Source: Gillisia limnaea DSM 15749 | Lineage (GTDB): Bacteria > Bacteroidota > Bacteroidia > Flavobacteriales > Flavobacteriaceae | DNA length: 64,000 bases | NCBI RefSeq assembly: GCF_000243235.1 | Contig: NZ_JH594606.1 | Coordinates: 3,431,709 to 3,495,708, forward strand | Direction of reading: 5' to 3' | Shown here: positions 1 to 8,315 of the stretch, in pieces | Layout: each line of letters starts with the position of its first letter | Numbering within the stretch: position 1 is the first letter of the stretch | Notes under the pieces: generated by a model | The model's input: the letters and a program-made list of their open reading frames with translations, nothing else | What the model was told of the DNA's origin: nothing | Databases searched by the model: none | Position numbers and translations under genes: made by a program

Positions 1-110
<110 letters not shown>

Positions 111-117
111 TTTTTTT

Positions 118-152
118 GAAAGACCTTTACTGAAAAGTAAGGGTCTTTTTTT
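118..152 (+). terminator. rRNA operon terminator
   Basis: Hairpin AGACCTTTACT / AGTAAGGGTCT (one G-U pair) with a GAAA loop followed by a T run, just after the 5S rRNA. Confidence 0.8.
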
Positions 153-209
153 GTTTATACCCGGCACGGTTGCAAATCTGCGCCGACTCAAGCTATCGGG
201 GTTCGCCGC

Positions 210-250
210 CCCGCCCGTACCTAATGGAACATTTGGGCGGGCTTTTTTTT
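210..250 (+). terminator. GC-rich terminator between the two block copies
   Basis: Perfect stem CCCGCCC (210-216) / GGGCGGG (235-241) followed by eight T residues, a strong Rho-independent terminator on the plus strand. It backs up the first rRNA terminator. Confidence 0.75.
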
Positions 251-361
251 GAAAGACCTTTACGGAAAAGTAAGGGTCTTTTTTGTTTATACCCGGCACG
301 CATTGCAAATCCGTGCCGACTCAAGCTATGGATCAAATTATATTTATGGGGAGCTAGAAAA

Positions 362-499
362 TTATGCATATAATTTAGTTAGTCTATAGAGGAAGAATTT
401 CACATCTCTGACACCTCTAAACGAAGCTCTGAATTCTTTTATTTTGGCATTAAAAGATTCGGCGGAGGCCTTATCCTCCTGTTTGAATAAGGACCTATT
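362..499 (-). pseudogene. C-terminal remnant of a DDE transposase (ISAon1-like)
   Basis: Read on the minus strand, the stretch translates without a stop into about 45 residues. It includes KASAESFNAKIKEFRA, FRGVRDVKFFLYRLT and a final KLYA, ending at the TAA at 364-362. This resembles the extreme C-terminus of ISAon1-family transposases of Bacteroidota, with the catalytic-region E in ASAES. Nothing upstream on the minus strand continues the gene, because the terminator of the anti-sigma gene sits there. No terminal inverted repeats were found. It is a dead fragment of an insertion sequence beside the rRNA operon. Family name is from memory of the motif, not from a search. Confidence 0.7.
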
Positions 500-502
500 A
501 TA

Positions 503-528
503 AAAAAAGCTGCCCAATAACGGGCAGT
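503..528 (-). terminator. Terminator of the ECF sigma/anti-sigma operon
   Basis: Stem CTGCCC (510-515) / GGGCAG (522-527) with a T7 run on the minus strand, about 30 bp after the stop of the anti-sigma gene. Confidence 0.8.
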
Positions 529-556
529 TTAATTCTTTAAAATCAATAAATTTATT

Positions 557-1348
557 TTAGGAGGATACCGTTCCCAGTGCATAAAGTTGTTCCATTGTAG
601 GGGTTGTACTTCCTCCTTCTGGTTCCAGTGTAATCCCAAATCCCTCTGAAATGTTTATGTTTTCCAACCGAAATATCTTGTTTACATCACTCTCAAATTT
701 ATCTAATAATCCAATACTGCTAGGAGTTAGTGGATCCATCTTTAAAGACCAAACCTGATATACCATTCCTCTGGGAGGAGATGGAAGATCTTTAGCATCT
801 ATATAGGTTATATTCTTTTCTTTATCCCAATAAGCCGTTGCATAGGCATCTGGAGCTATTGACTGTCCCTGAAGCGGAACTTCCAGGATGTTTTTGTCTC
901 TTAAAACAAATAAAAGTTCCTGTGTTTTTTGAGCATTATTTCTAGCTTCTGCGATGTCTGTTTCCATTTGGATCTTTTCAGCTTGTAAGGCCTGAACAGA
1001 TTCCCTTAATTCGCTATTTTCATTGAATAATGTAAATAGCCCAATAAGGAAAAGGATACTGGCGGCCCAACCAATATAGGCGGCCCAGTTAGTACCTTTT
1101 TTGGGTAAATCGATCACTTTATGTCTCCTGGATAACTTCTCCTTTAATGACTGTAATAAAAATTCAGGGTCATAGGGTGCTGCAGCACTGGATAAGGTTA
1201 GAAGCGCTTTTTCAATTTCTTCAACTTCAACCCTTACTTCAGGATATTCCTTTAAAGTGCGTGATACTTCAGAACTTTCAGATTCAGAGAGTGCTCCATA
1301 GACATATAATTCTAATATGCCGGACTCTATATATTTGTTAATATCCAT
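557..1348 (-). CDS. Anti-sigma factor with RskA-type C-terminal domain
   Basis: 263-residue single-pass membrane protein. Residues 1-80 form the cytoplasmic anti-sigma part, with the ESGILELYVYGAL opening typical of RskA-like proteins in Bacteroidota; it lacks a zinc-binding HxxxCxxC motif. One membrane helix lies at about 89-108, followed by a predicted coiled coil at about 110-150. The C-terminal 100 residues match the anti-sigma-K factor (RskA) periplasmic domain, with the QVWSLK and GFGITLEPEGGS segments. It starts 2 bp after the ECF sigma gene ends, so the two are co-transcribed and it should hold that sigma factor inactive until an envelope signal arrives. The signal is unknown. Family call is firm; sigma pairing is inferred from adjacency. 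Confidence 0.88.
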   Translation of the reverse strand: MDINKYIESGILELYVYGALSESESSEVSRTLKEYPEVRVEVEEIEKALLTLSSAAAPYDPEFLLQSLKEKLSRRHKVIDLPKKGTNWAAYIGWAASILFLIGLFTLFNENSELRESVQALQAEKIQMETDIAEARNNAQKTQELLFVLRDKNILEVPLQGQSIAPDAYATAYWDKEKNITYIDAKDLPSPPRGMVYQVWSLKMDPLTPSSIGLLDKFESDVNKIFRLENINISEGFGITLEPEGGSTTPTMEQLYALGTVSS

Positions 1349-1350
1349 AA

Positions 1351-1878
1351 TTATAGTACGTTAGATCTTAATTTATCTATACAAACCCGGTTTTTGGTTT
1401 TAACCGTTCCCAACGGAATGTCAAGTTCCTCAGCTGTTTCTTTTTGGGTGAAGCCTTTGAAAAATAAAAGGTCGATTAATTTCTTGCACATGGGTTCAAG
1501 CAGGTCTATATATTTTTGTAATCCAATAGCATCTATTTTTCCAGAGGAATTGCTCTTGGCTTCTAATATATCTACGAAATTATCGCTCTTTAGGTTTAGT
1601 TGTTTGTTTTTAAAATCTTTAGATCTTATTTTATCTATGGAAGCATTTCGGGCAATATTGAGTATCCAGGTAAAAAAACGCCCTTTATTTGTATCGTAGG
1701 TTGGTGCATTGTTCCATATTTTCAGGAATACATCTTGAAGAACTTCTTCTGAAACCTTCTCGTCGCGAATGATGCTGTAAATTATTCCATAAGTGCTAAC
1801 AGAATAGAGCTGGTAAATGCGTTCGAAAGCTTTTTCGTTTCCTGACTGAAGTTCTATAATCAATTGGTCTTGTTGCAT
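1351..1878 (-). CDS. ECF RNA polymerase sigma factor
   Basis: 175 residues, normal for a two-domain ECF (sigma-70 family group 4) factor. Region 2 runs from about residue 15 to 90, with EEVLQDVFLKIW and FFTWILNIARNASID. Region 4 is at about 125-172, with the helix-turn-helix GFTQKETAEELDIPLGTVKT. It is the first gene of a two-gene operon with the RskA-type anti-sigma factor downstream (2 bp gap). ATG at 1878 is the natural start. No convincing promoter could be picked out upstream. Target genes are unknown; the neighbouring sodC and OsmC fusion suggest, weakly, an oxidative or envelope stress role. Confidence 0.92.
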   Translation of the reverse strand: MQQDQLIIELQSGNEKAFERIYQLYSVSTYGIIYSIIRDEKVSEEVLQDVFLKIWNNAPTYDTNKGRFFTWILNIARNASIDKIRSKDFKNKQLNLKSDNFVDILEAKSNSSGKIDAIGLQKYIDLLEPMCKKLIDLLFFKGFTQKETAEELDIPLGTVKTKNRVCIDKLRSNVL

Positions 1879-1920
1879 GAAGTAAGGTGATAACTAGATT
1901 ATATGAAAAAATTCCCTTGA

Positions 1921-1955
1921 AAATAATAAAGCAACCTTAGGTTGCTTTATTATTT
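1921..1955 (-). terminator. Long perfect hairpin after sodC
   Basis: A 16-bp perfect inverted repeat (1921-1936 and 1940-1955, core AAAGCAACC/GGTTGCTTT) with a 3-nt loop, placed between the stop of sodC and the start of the sigma gene. It likely terminates sodC; its T content outside the stem is modest. Confidence 0.7.
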
Positions 1956-1974
1956 GAGTGAAAATATAAATAAA

Positions 1975-2556
1975 TTATTTAATTGTTCCACATCCTACCC
2001 TTGTTCCGGCGTTACCGGAAGGTTGTGAGGTAAAATCATCTACACCGTCATGAATAACCACTGATTTCCCTATGATATTTTTTGTTTCATCGTCGCAACC
2101 TATACACCACTCATTTGTAGTCATAGTAATGGTTCCATTTCCATTTGCATCTACCTTAAAATTTCCAATATCACCTTTATGATATCCTGCAGGATCTCCC
2201 CACTTTCCATGTTTTTCAAAGGTTGGATTCCAATGTCCACCTGCAGAGGAACCATCTTCTGCAGAGCAATCTGCATTTTCATGAATATGAATTGCGTGCA
2301 TTCCTTCGGCCAAACCATCAATTACAGCGGTCATCGTAACTTCTCCATTTTCTTGTGTGAATACCGCATTGCCTGTAAGATTACTACCACTTTTCGGATC
2401 TATGGTTAAGGTTACTTTTTTAACTTCTTCTTTGTTCGTTTCCTGAGACATTTCACTTTCAGAAGCCTTTTCTGCATCGTTTTCTTTCTTGTCATTTTTA
2501 CAACTAACAATAGCTAGTGATGCACATAAAAACAATGTTATACGGATTCGTTTCAT
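1975..2556 (-). CDS. sodC: Cu/Zn superoxide dismutase, lipoprotein
   Basis: 193 residues. Signal peptide with lipobox ending at Cys19 (AIVSC), so the enzyme is lipid-anchored in the periplasm or outer membrane. It converts superoxide to hydrogen peroxide and oxygen. Metal ligands are recognisable: HAIHIHE supplies the first two copper histidines, GGHWNP the bridging region, GYHKGDIGN a zinc His and the Asp, and VVIHDGVDD the last copper His. The disulphide cysteines (NADCS and VGCGTIK) are present; an additional EWCIGCDD pair is an insertion relative to the E. coli enzyme. A charged linker at residues 20-45 follows the lipid anchor. It stands alone between terminators. Length is usual for lipoprotein SodC. 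Confidence 0.95.
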   Translation of the reverse strand: MKRIRITLFLCASLAIVSCKNDKKENDAEKASESEMSQETNKEEVKKVTLTIDPKSGSNLTGNAVFTQENGEVTMTAVIDGLAEGMHAIHIHENADCSAEDGSSAGGHWNPTFEKHGKWGDPAGYHKGDIGNFKVDANGNGTITMTTNEWCIGCDDETKNIIGKSVVIHDGVDDFTSQPSGNAGTRVGCGTIK

Positions 2557-2733
2557 AATTTTTCTGATTGGTTTTCAAAATTTAACTGCTCTAAAGTAAA
2601 GTGAATATTGGGATTCTCCAAAAAATTAAGGTTTGCTTAACATTGCCGAAGAAAATGGAACTATTATCTTAAAGATTTTATTTCTTGTTTTTGCTCGAAG
2701 GATATACATATTTTTGTTAACCAGTGAAACAGA

Positions 2734-3948
2734 TCATGCTTTTTTTAAAGTTGTAATTATTTGAACTTTAGAATGCAAGGTTTTATGAACAGGACATTTA
2801 TCTGCTATTTGCAGGATACGCTGTTGTTGTTTTTCATCCAAAGCTCCTATTAGGACTATTTCCCTTTCGAATGTATCTATTTTAGCAGATGAGTTTTCAC
2901 AATTTTCACAATCTTGATTATAGGATTTAAGATGATTGATATGGGTCTCTACTGTTTCAAGTGGCCATTTTTTTCTTCTTGCATACATTTGAATGGTCAT
3001 AGAAGTACAGGCTGCCAATCCTGCAGCGAGCAGCTGATATGGATCCGGGCCAAAATCATTCCCTCCGGCACTTAAAGGCTCATCGGCAACAAAGTGATGA
3101 TTTCCAGCTTTAATCCTTGTTGTGAAATTTGACTTTCCAAGATTTGCTGCTACATCATGTTTGGATTCTAAATCATGTAGGACCGGGATTTCCAAATACC
3201 TGGTTGCCCAGCTTCCAATTATGTTACCGGCATATTGTGAGTCTTTTTTGTTTGAGAGTAAATGATCTGCTCCCTCCAGGGACACAAAGCTTTTTGGATG
3301 TTTCGCGGCAATGTATAATTCTTCGGCATTTTTGACCTCTACGATGTTATCCTGTGGTGAGTGAAGAATAAGAATTGATTTTTTTAGTTTAGGAAGAATT
3401 TCCTTTAAATCCTTTTTTTCCAGATCTTCTATGAATTGTTTTTTTATACTGAAGGATCTTCCCCCAATATTTACCACAGCTTTGCCGTTTTTATTTATTT
3501 CTTCAATATTGTCCTTTATTAGATGTCTCACATGGGTTATAGAGGAGGGGGCTCCCAGGGTGGCAATTGCCTTTACTTTTGGAAGGCTTTGTGCGGCAAA
3601 ATAAACTGCTGCGCCACCCAACGAATGTCCAATTAATAGGGTAGGAGACTTGTAGTTGGTTTTAAGGAATTCTTCGGCAGAGAGAAGATCTTCTACATTT
3701 CCTGAAAAATTGGAATCTGAAAATTCCCCTTCGCTTTCTCCAAGGCCCGTAAAGTCAAAACGCAAAACACCAAATCCTTTATCGGTTAACGCATCACAAA
3801 TATTCTTAACCGCAAAAAAATTCTTATTACAGGTAAAGCAATGTGCAAAAATAACAAAATTATGAGGGACCTGATCTATGGGTAATTCCAGTTTTCCATG
3901 GAGTTCATAGCCCTCCTTATTTTTAAAAGTAACTTTTTCTGAGCTCAT
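2734..3948 (-). CDS. Bifunctional alpha/beta hydrolase / OsmC-family protein
   Basis: 404-residue fusion. Residues 1-250 are an alpha/beta hydrolase with nucleophile motif GHSLGG, acid in SPQDNIVE and histidine in GADHL. Residues 265-404 form an OsmC domain with the redox cysteines in LAACTSM and CPVHKTL. OsmC/Ohr proteins reduce organic hydroperoxides through this cysteine pair. The same fusion is widespread in proteobacteria and Bacteroidota; the hydrolase substrate is not established. No signal peptide, so it is cytoplasmic. Together with sodC it makes this end of the window look like an oxidative stress neighbourhood. No operon partner. Confidence 0.92.
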   Translation of the reverse strand: MSSEKVTFKNKEGYELHGKLELPIDQVPHNFVIFAHCFTCNKNFFAVKNICDALTDKGFGVLRFDFTGLGESEGEFSDSNFSGNVEDLLSAEEFLKTNYKSPTLLIGHSLGGAAVYFAAQSLPKVKAIATLGAPSSITHVRHLIKDNIEEINKNGKAVVNIGGRSFSIKKQFIEDLEKKDLKEILPKLKKSILILHSPQDNIVEVKNAEELYIAAKHPKSFVSLEGADHLLSNKKDSQYAGNIIGSWATRYLEIPVLHDLESKHDVAANLGKSNFTTRIKAGNHHFVADEPLSAGGNDFGPDPYQLLAAGLAACTSMTIQMYARRKKWPLETVETHINHLKSYNQDCENCENSSAKIDTFEREIVLIGALDEKQQQRILQIADKCPVHKTLHSKVQIITTLKKA

Positions 3949-4027
3949 TGCTGAATATTTATTTTAAAGAATTCAATTTTGATGAAATTAAGGAAAATAA
4001 CGAGATTAATTTCTATTTAAAATAAGA

Positions 4028-4059
4028 AAAGCTGTAACAGGAAATCCTTTTACAGCTTT
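4028..4059 (-). terminator. Terminator of the minus-strand sugar locus
   Basis: Perfect 10-bp stem AAAGCTGTAA / TTACAGCTTT about 20 bp beyond the DUF1080 stop, followed on the minus strand by a T-rich run. Confidence 0.75.
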
Positions 4060-4078
4060 AATTTTTATGAAAAATGAC

Positions 4079-4822
4079 CTATTTAAGCTCTCGGATTTGT
4101 ATGTTTCTGAACCAAACATTGTCATCATGATCCTGAAGGGCTATATGGCCGGTTCTATGTTTCCCGAAATCTTCCCAGTCTCTAAATTTTGAACCTTCTA
4201 CCATTTTATCCCATTCCTCGCCATGAACCGGAAATTCTGTAATTTTTTCACCATTTAGAGTAACCGATCCTAAATTTGCCTCGTGATCTATTCGGATTAT
4301 GACATTATTCCATTCTCCTACAGGTTTTGTAACATCTTTAGAAGCAGGAATCATATCATAAAGAGCACCGGCCTGGCGTATTGGACCATTTTGGGCATCT
4401 GGATGCTTTTGGTTATCCAATATTTGTATTTCCGGCCCTGTAAGGTACGGTTCATTAAATTTTTCATCTTCCTGAACTCCCCACATTATTCCACTGTTCC
4501 CGCCTTCAGAAATTTTCCATTCCAAAGAAAGTTCAAAATTGGTATATTCTTTTTCTGAAATAAGGTTTTCAGACCCGGAGCGTTCTCCTTCAGCAGCAGA
4601 AAAAGATATGGCACCATCTTCTACCTTCCATTGCGTAATTTCATCAGAATTATACGCTTTCCACCCATCAAGATTTTCGCCATTAAAAAGCGTGGTTACA
4701 TCATTTTCATCCTGATCGCTTCTATTTTCAGTTTTCACAGTTTCTTCCTGGTTTTCAGTTTTTTCTTTACAGCTAATGCTTACCAAAGCAACTGCCAGTA
4801 TTAATAAACTTGTTTTTTTCAT
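4079..4822 (-). CDS. DUF1080 lipoprotein (3-keto-disaccharide hydrolase family)
   Basis: 247 residues; signal peptide with lipobox at SISCKE (Cys19), then an acidic linker, then one DUF1080 domain (PF06439) from about residue 42 to the end. The opening LFNGENLDGWKAYN and NSGIMWGVQE and GPEIQILDN segments are hallmarks of the family, a concanavalin-like beta-sandwich. Characterised relatives act on 3-keto-glycosides, splitting the glycosidic bond after the C3 hydroxyl has been oxidised. It is the last gene of a five-gene minus-strand operon with oxidoreductase and TIM-barrel genes, which fits that route. Lipid anchoring implies action in the periplasm. Substrate is unknown. Confidence 0.88.
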   Translation of the reverse strand: MKKTSLLILAVALVSISCKEKTENQEETVKTENRSDQDENDVTTLFNGENLDGWKAYNSDEITQWKVEDGAISFSAAEGERSGSENLISEKEYTNFELSLEWKISEGGNSGIMWGVQEDEKFNEPYLTGPEIQILDNQKHPDAQNGPIRQAGALYDMIPASKDVTKPVGEWNNVIIRIDHEANLGSVTLNGEKITEFPVHGEEWDKMVEGSKFRDWEDFGKHRTGHIALQDHDDNVWFRNIQIRELK

Positions 4823-4840
4823 AAGTACGTATTTATTGGT

Positions 4841-5896
4841 TTAGTTAATTCCTAAAATTCTTTTTAATTTTTCTTCATCAATTTCAGTTCCGGCAAAATC
4901 ATCAAATTTCTTTTGCGTAGCTTCAATGATATTGGATTGGATAAAAGAAGCACCTTCCCTGGCTCCCTGTTCCGGAGATTTTATACAACACTCCCATTCC
5001 ATAACAGCCCACACGTCACATCCATACTGGGTTAATTTGGAAAAAATAGTTTTAAAATCTACCTGACCATCGCCCGGACTTCGATAACGTCCAGCGCGGT
5101 CTATCCAGTCTCCATACCCTCCAAAAGTTCCCTTTTTTCCGGTAGGATTGAATTCTGCATCTTTTACGTGGAACATTTTTATATAATCGTGGTAATGATC
5201 AATATATTCAATATAATCCAGCTGTTGAAGTACAAAATGACTTGGATCGTATAATATATTTACCCGTTTATGATTGTTGGTGGCATCTAAAAATCGTTCA
5301 AAAGTTACACCGTCATGAAGATCTTCTCCAGGATGTACCTCATAGCACAGATCGACTCCCTGCTCATCAAATTCATTTAAAATTGGCATCCATCGTTTAG
5401 CTAATTCCTGAAAACCCATTTCTACCAAACCTTCCGGGCGTTGAGGCCAGGGATGTGCGGTGTGCCATAATAAAGAACCGCTAAAGGTTCCATGAACATC
5501 TAAGTCTAGATGTCTGCTGGCTTTGGCTGCGCTTTTTAATTGAGCAACTGCCCATTCAGTTCTTTTTTTAGGATTGTTTTTATAAGCTTCAGGAGCAAAA
5601 TTGTCAAACATAATATCATATGCAGGATGTACGGCAACCAGTTGGCCCTGTAAATGCGTACTAAGCTCTGTTATCTCCAGACCGTATGATTGAATTTTTC
5701 CTTTTAGTTCATCGCAATAATCCTTGCTTTCTCCGGCTTTAGTTAGATCTATAAGGGAAGTTTCCCAGGTGGGAATCTGGATACCTTTATAGCCAAGATC
5801 TGCCGCCCATTGACATAAGCCTTCTAAAGAATTAAAAGGAGGTTTGTTGTCCATAAACTGCGCTAAAAATACTGCAGGTCCTTTTATAGTTTTCAT
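4841..5896 (-). CDS. Sugar phosphate isomerase/epimerase-like TIM barrel
   Basis: 351 residues without signal peptide, a xylose-isomerase-like (AP endonuclease family 2) TIM barrel. Metal-binding residues appear in order: CYEVHPGEDLHD (Glu), NILYDPSHF (Asp/His), MFHVKDAEF (His/Asp) and VMEWECC (Glu). Such proteins in 3-keto-glycoside loci act as lyases, hydratases or epimerases on oxidised sugars, but the exact reaction here cannot be read from sequence. It lies 18 bp from the DUF1080 gene and 19 bp from the Gfo/Idh/MocA gene, so the three are one transcript. It is clearly different from the lipoprotein TIM barrel at the head of the same operon. Confidence 0.88.
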   Translation of the reverse strand: MKTIKGPAVFLAQFMDNKPPFNSLEGLCQWAADLGYKGIQIPTWETSLIDLTKAGESKDYCDELKGKIQSYGLEITELSTHLQGQLVAVHPAYDIMFDNFAPEAYKNNPKKRTEWAVAQLKSAAKASRHLDLDVHGTFSGSLLWHTAHPWPQRPEGLVEMGFQELAKRWMPILNEFDEQGVDLCYEVHPGEDLHDGVTFERFLDATNNHKRVNILYDPSHFVLQQLDYIEYIDHYHDYIKMFHVKDAEFNPTGKKGTFGGYGDWIDRAGRYRSPGDGQVDFKTIFSKLTQYGCDVWAVMEWECCIKSPEQGAREGASFIQSNIIEATQKKFDDFAGTEIDEEKLKRILGIN

Positions 5897-5915
5897 CTTG
5901 TATTTACTTTAAATT

Positions 5916-7055
5916 TTATTCATCAATTTTCACCCACACATTTCCTTGCTGGTGAGAAGCTACAGCTTTTTCTATAAAATTCACGCCTCGTATCCCATCT
6001 TTCATAGTTGGAAATTCAGCAGGGTGATATTTTTCTTTTTTAATAGCTCTGGCAACTCCTTTATAAATATTACCCATAGAATCAAAAATCCCTTCGGGAT
6101 GACCCGGTGGTAATTTGGTGCCGTCCAGGGATAACTCGCTATTGTATGAATGTCCGGGTTTTAATACACGTAAGGGCTCGCCTTCCTGAAGTAAATACAA
6201 GTAATTTGGATTTTCCTGTTCCCATTTAAGACCGGCTTTTTCTCCATATATACTTACGGTGAAATTATTTTCTTCCCCGGTAGCGATCTGGCTGGTCCTG
6301 ATAACACCTTTTACAAATTCTGAAAATCTCAATAAAATTGTTCCGTCAATATCCATCACGTTATCCTTATAAAGGTAATTAAGATCTGCCAAAACTTCTT
6401 TTATTTCAAGACCACTTACGTATTCAATCATATCGAATGCGTGTGTCCCTATATCTCCAACACAGCAACTTATTCCTGATTTTTCAGGATTTAAGCGCCA
6501 GGTATTAGCACGTTTTTCGGCATCATGAATTATTGGGTTAATCCAACCCTGATAGTATTGGACATCTATCTTCTGAACTTTACCTATGGCTCCGTTCGAG
6601 ATCATTTCCCTCATTTGACGTATCATAGGATACCCGGTATAGGTATAGGTTACTGCAAATACCGTTTTGGATTTTTCCAGAAGGGTTTCCAAAATTCTGG
6701 CTTCCTCAAGAGTTGTAGTAAGGGGCTTTTCACAAATTATGTTATACCCGTTTTCTAAAAGTAATTTCGCCATTGGGAAATGAAGAAAGTTCGGGGTTAA
6801 AATAGAAACCACCTGCATTCTTTCCTCTCTGGGTAAAGCAGATTCAGCTTTTATAAGAGCGTCGAGATCTTTGTATATCCTATCGGTTCTAATGCCTATT
6901 TTTTCTGCAAATGCAATGCTTTCGCTAAGTTCCGGATTAAAAACCCCACCTACAAGTTCATATTGATCATACATTGTCGAGGCAACCCTGTGTAATATCC
7001 CTATAAGGGAATCGCCGCCGCCGCCAAGTATGCCTAATTTTATTTTGGTACTCAT
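5916..7055 (-). CDS. Gfo/Idh/MocA family oxidoreductase
   Basis: 379 residues. N-terminal Rossmann fold with a glycine-rich LGILGGGGDSLIG loop at residues 7-19, then the family signature CEKPLTTTLEEA at about 110-121. The C-terminal alpha/beta domain carries GDIGTHAFD with the probable catalytic-region His. Members are NAD(P)-dependent sugar dehydrogenases; a subset in Bacteroidota oxidises the C3 hydroxyl of glycosides or reduces the keto sugar. It sits in the operon between the MFS permease and the TIM barrel, 18 bp from each neighbour. No signal peptide, so it works in the cytoplasm. The four-glycine loop is slightly unusual but seen in this branch. Substrate unknown. Confidence 0.9.
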   Translation of the reverse strand: MSTKIKLGILGGGGDSLIGILHRVASTMYDQYELVGGVFNPELSESIAFAEKIGIRTDRIYKDLDALIKAESALPREERMQVVSILTPNFLHFPMAKLLLENGYNIICEKPLTTTLEEARILETLLEKSKTVFAVTYTYTGYPMIRQMREMISNGAIGKVQKIDVQYYQGWINPIIHDAEKRANTWRLNPEKSGISCCVGDIGTHAFDMIEYVSGLEIKEVLADLNYLYKDNVMDIDGTILLRFSEFVKGVIRTSQIATGEENNFTVSIYGEKAGLKWEQENPNYLYLLQEGEPLRVLKPGHSYNSELSLDGTKLPPGHPEGIFDSMGNIYKGVARAIKKEKYHPAEFPTMKDGIRGVNFIEKAVASHQQGNVWVKIDE

Positions 7056-7073
7056 TAAATATAGTTTTAAAAA

Positions 7074-8312
7074 TTAAATTTTCTCTATCACTTTTTTATC
7101 AAGCTTTTCATTTTTGAAGAAAATAGCAAATAAGATCATCACTACAAAAGCAAACCCAGCAGGAACTATCCATATTTGTTCCCAATCGTGACTTCCGTCT
7201 GCATTTAAATATAGATCGCTTATCAATCCTGCTACATAAAAACCAATGAGCATTCCCACTCCGTATGTTGCTAAGGTTATTAAGCCCTGAGCAGCGCTTT
7301 TAATTTTTGGACCTGCTTTAGAGTCTGTATAAATTTGTCCTGCCACAAAGAAGAAATCGTAACAAATACCATGAAGGGCTATTCCAATAATGAGCATGTA
7401 GACTAATTCTCCTGCATTTCCATATGCGAATAATAAATATCTCAAAGCCCAGGCCAGCATTCCTGCTAGCAGCGTGATTTTGAATCCGAATTTCTTAAAG
7501 AAAAACGGTAATAAAAGGAGGAAAAGGACTTCAGAAATTTGGCCAATAGTCATCATTGCCGTTGGGTCTTCCATTCCAACTTCCGATAAAAATGGGTTTG
7601 CATTCTGATAATAAAAGGCCAATGGGATACAGATTAAAACAGAAGCAATAAAAAACATCAGAAAATTTCTTCCTTTTAACAATGCAAGTGCTTCCAAACC
7701 TAAAATATCTGAAAGTGTAACTTTTTCTCCTTTACTGCTGGGAGGGGTTTTTGGTAAGGTGAAACTAAATAATCCCAAAACTGCAGATGCTATAGCAACC
7801 ATTAAAAAGGTATTCCTCAACATTCCTTCTGCTCTAGCTTCCGGAGCATCCCAGGCAAATACAAGGCTTATAACTAAGCCTGCAATAATCCATCCCAGGG
7901 TTCCAAATACCCGTATGCCTGAGAATTGTTTTTCGGGATCGTTCATTTGGAAGAAGGAAATAGAATTTACCAATGCTAAAGTTGGCATATAAAGAATCAT
8001 ATATCCTAAAATATAAGGGTAGAAGGTGCCAAAGTCTTCAGAGGTGTACATCATAAATAATAAGACAGCTCCGGCTAAATGAAGGAATCCAAGAATGCGT
8101 TCTGCATTAAAAAATTTGTCTGCAATAAGGCCGATAATGAAAGGAGCTATTATTGCTCCCCAGGATTGCGTAGAGAAAGCCATGGCGGTTTGAGTTCCGG
8201 TCGCTTCAAGATTATTTCCTAAAAAAGTTCCTAATGTAACAAACCAACCTCCCCAAATAAAAAATTCAAGGAACATCATTGCTGAAAGCTGAAAGCGTAC
8301 TAAATTTTTCAT
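7074..8312 (-). CDS. MFS permease of the nucleoside:H+ symporter (NupG-like) type
   Basis: 412 residues with about 12 hydrophobic helices and almost no soluble domain. The N-terminal FFIWGGWFVTLGTFL and the pattern of the first two helices resemble the NupG/XapB branch of the major facilitator superfamily; in Bacteroidota, members in sugar loci are thought to carry sugars rather than nucleosides. It lies 3 bp downstream of the lipoprotein TIM-barrel gene and 18 bp before the Gfo/Idh/MocA gene. Likely role: move the sugar or keto-sugar across the inner membrane. The transported substrate is inference from context. Confidence 0.87.
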   Translation of the reverse strand: MKNLVRFQLSAMMFLEFFIWGGWFVTLGTFLGNNLEATGTQTAMAFSTQSWGAIIAPFIIGLIADKFFNAERILGFLHLAGAVLLFMMYTSEDFGTFYPYILGYMILYMPTLALVNSISFFQMNDPEKQFSGIRVFGTLGWIIAGLVISLVFAWDAPEARAEGMLRNTFLMVAIASAVLGLFSFTLPKTPPSSKGEKVTLSDILGLEALALLKGRNFLMFFIASVLICIPLAFYYQNANPFLSEVGMEDPTAMMTIGQISEVLFLLLLPFFFKKFGFKITLLAGMLAWALRYLLFAYGNAGELVYMLIIGIALHGICYDFFFVAGQIYTDSKAGPKIKSAAQGLITLATYGVGMLIGFYVAGLISDLYLNADGSHDWEQIWIVPAGFAFVVMILFAIFFKNEKLDKKVIEKI

Positions 8313-8315
8313 AGA

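Noticed and set aside
170-373. 67-codon plus-strand reading frame after the 5S gene
   Set aside because: It runs through two terminator hairpins and the repeat blocks and has no protein-like features.
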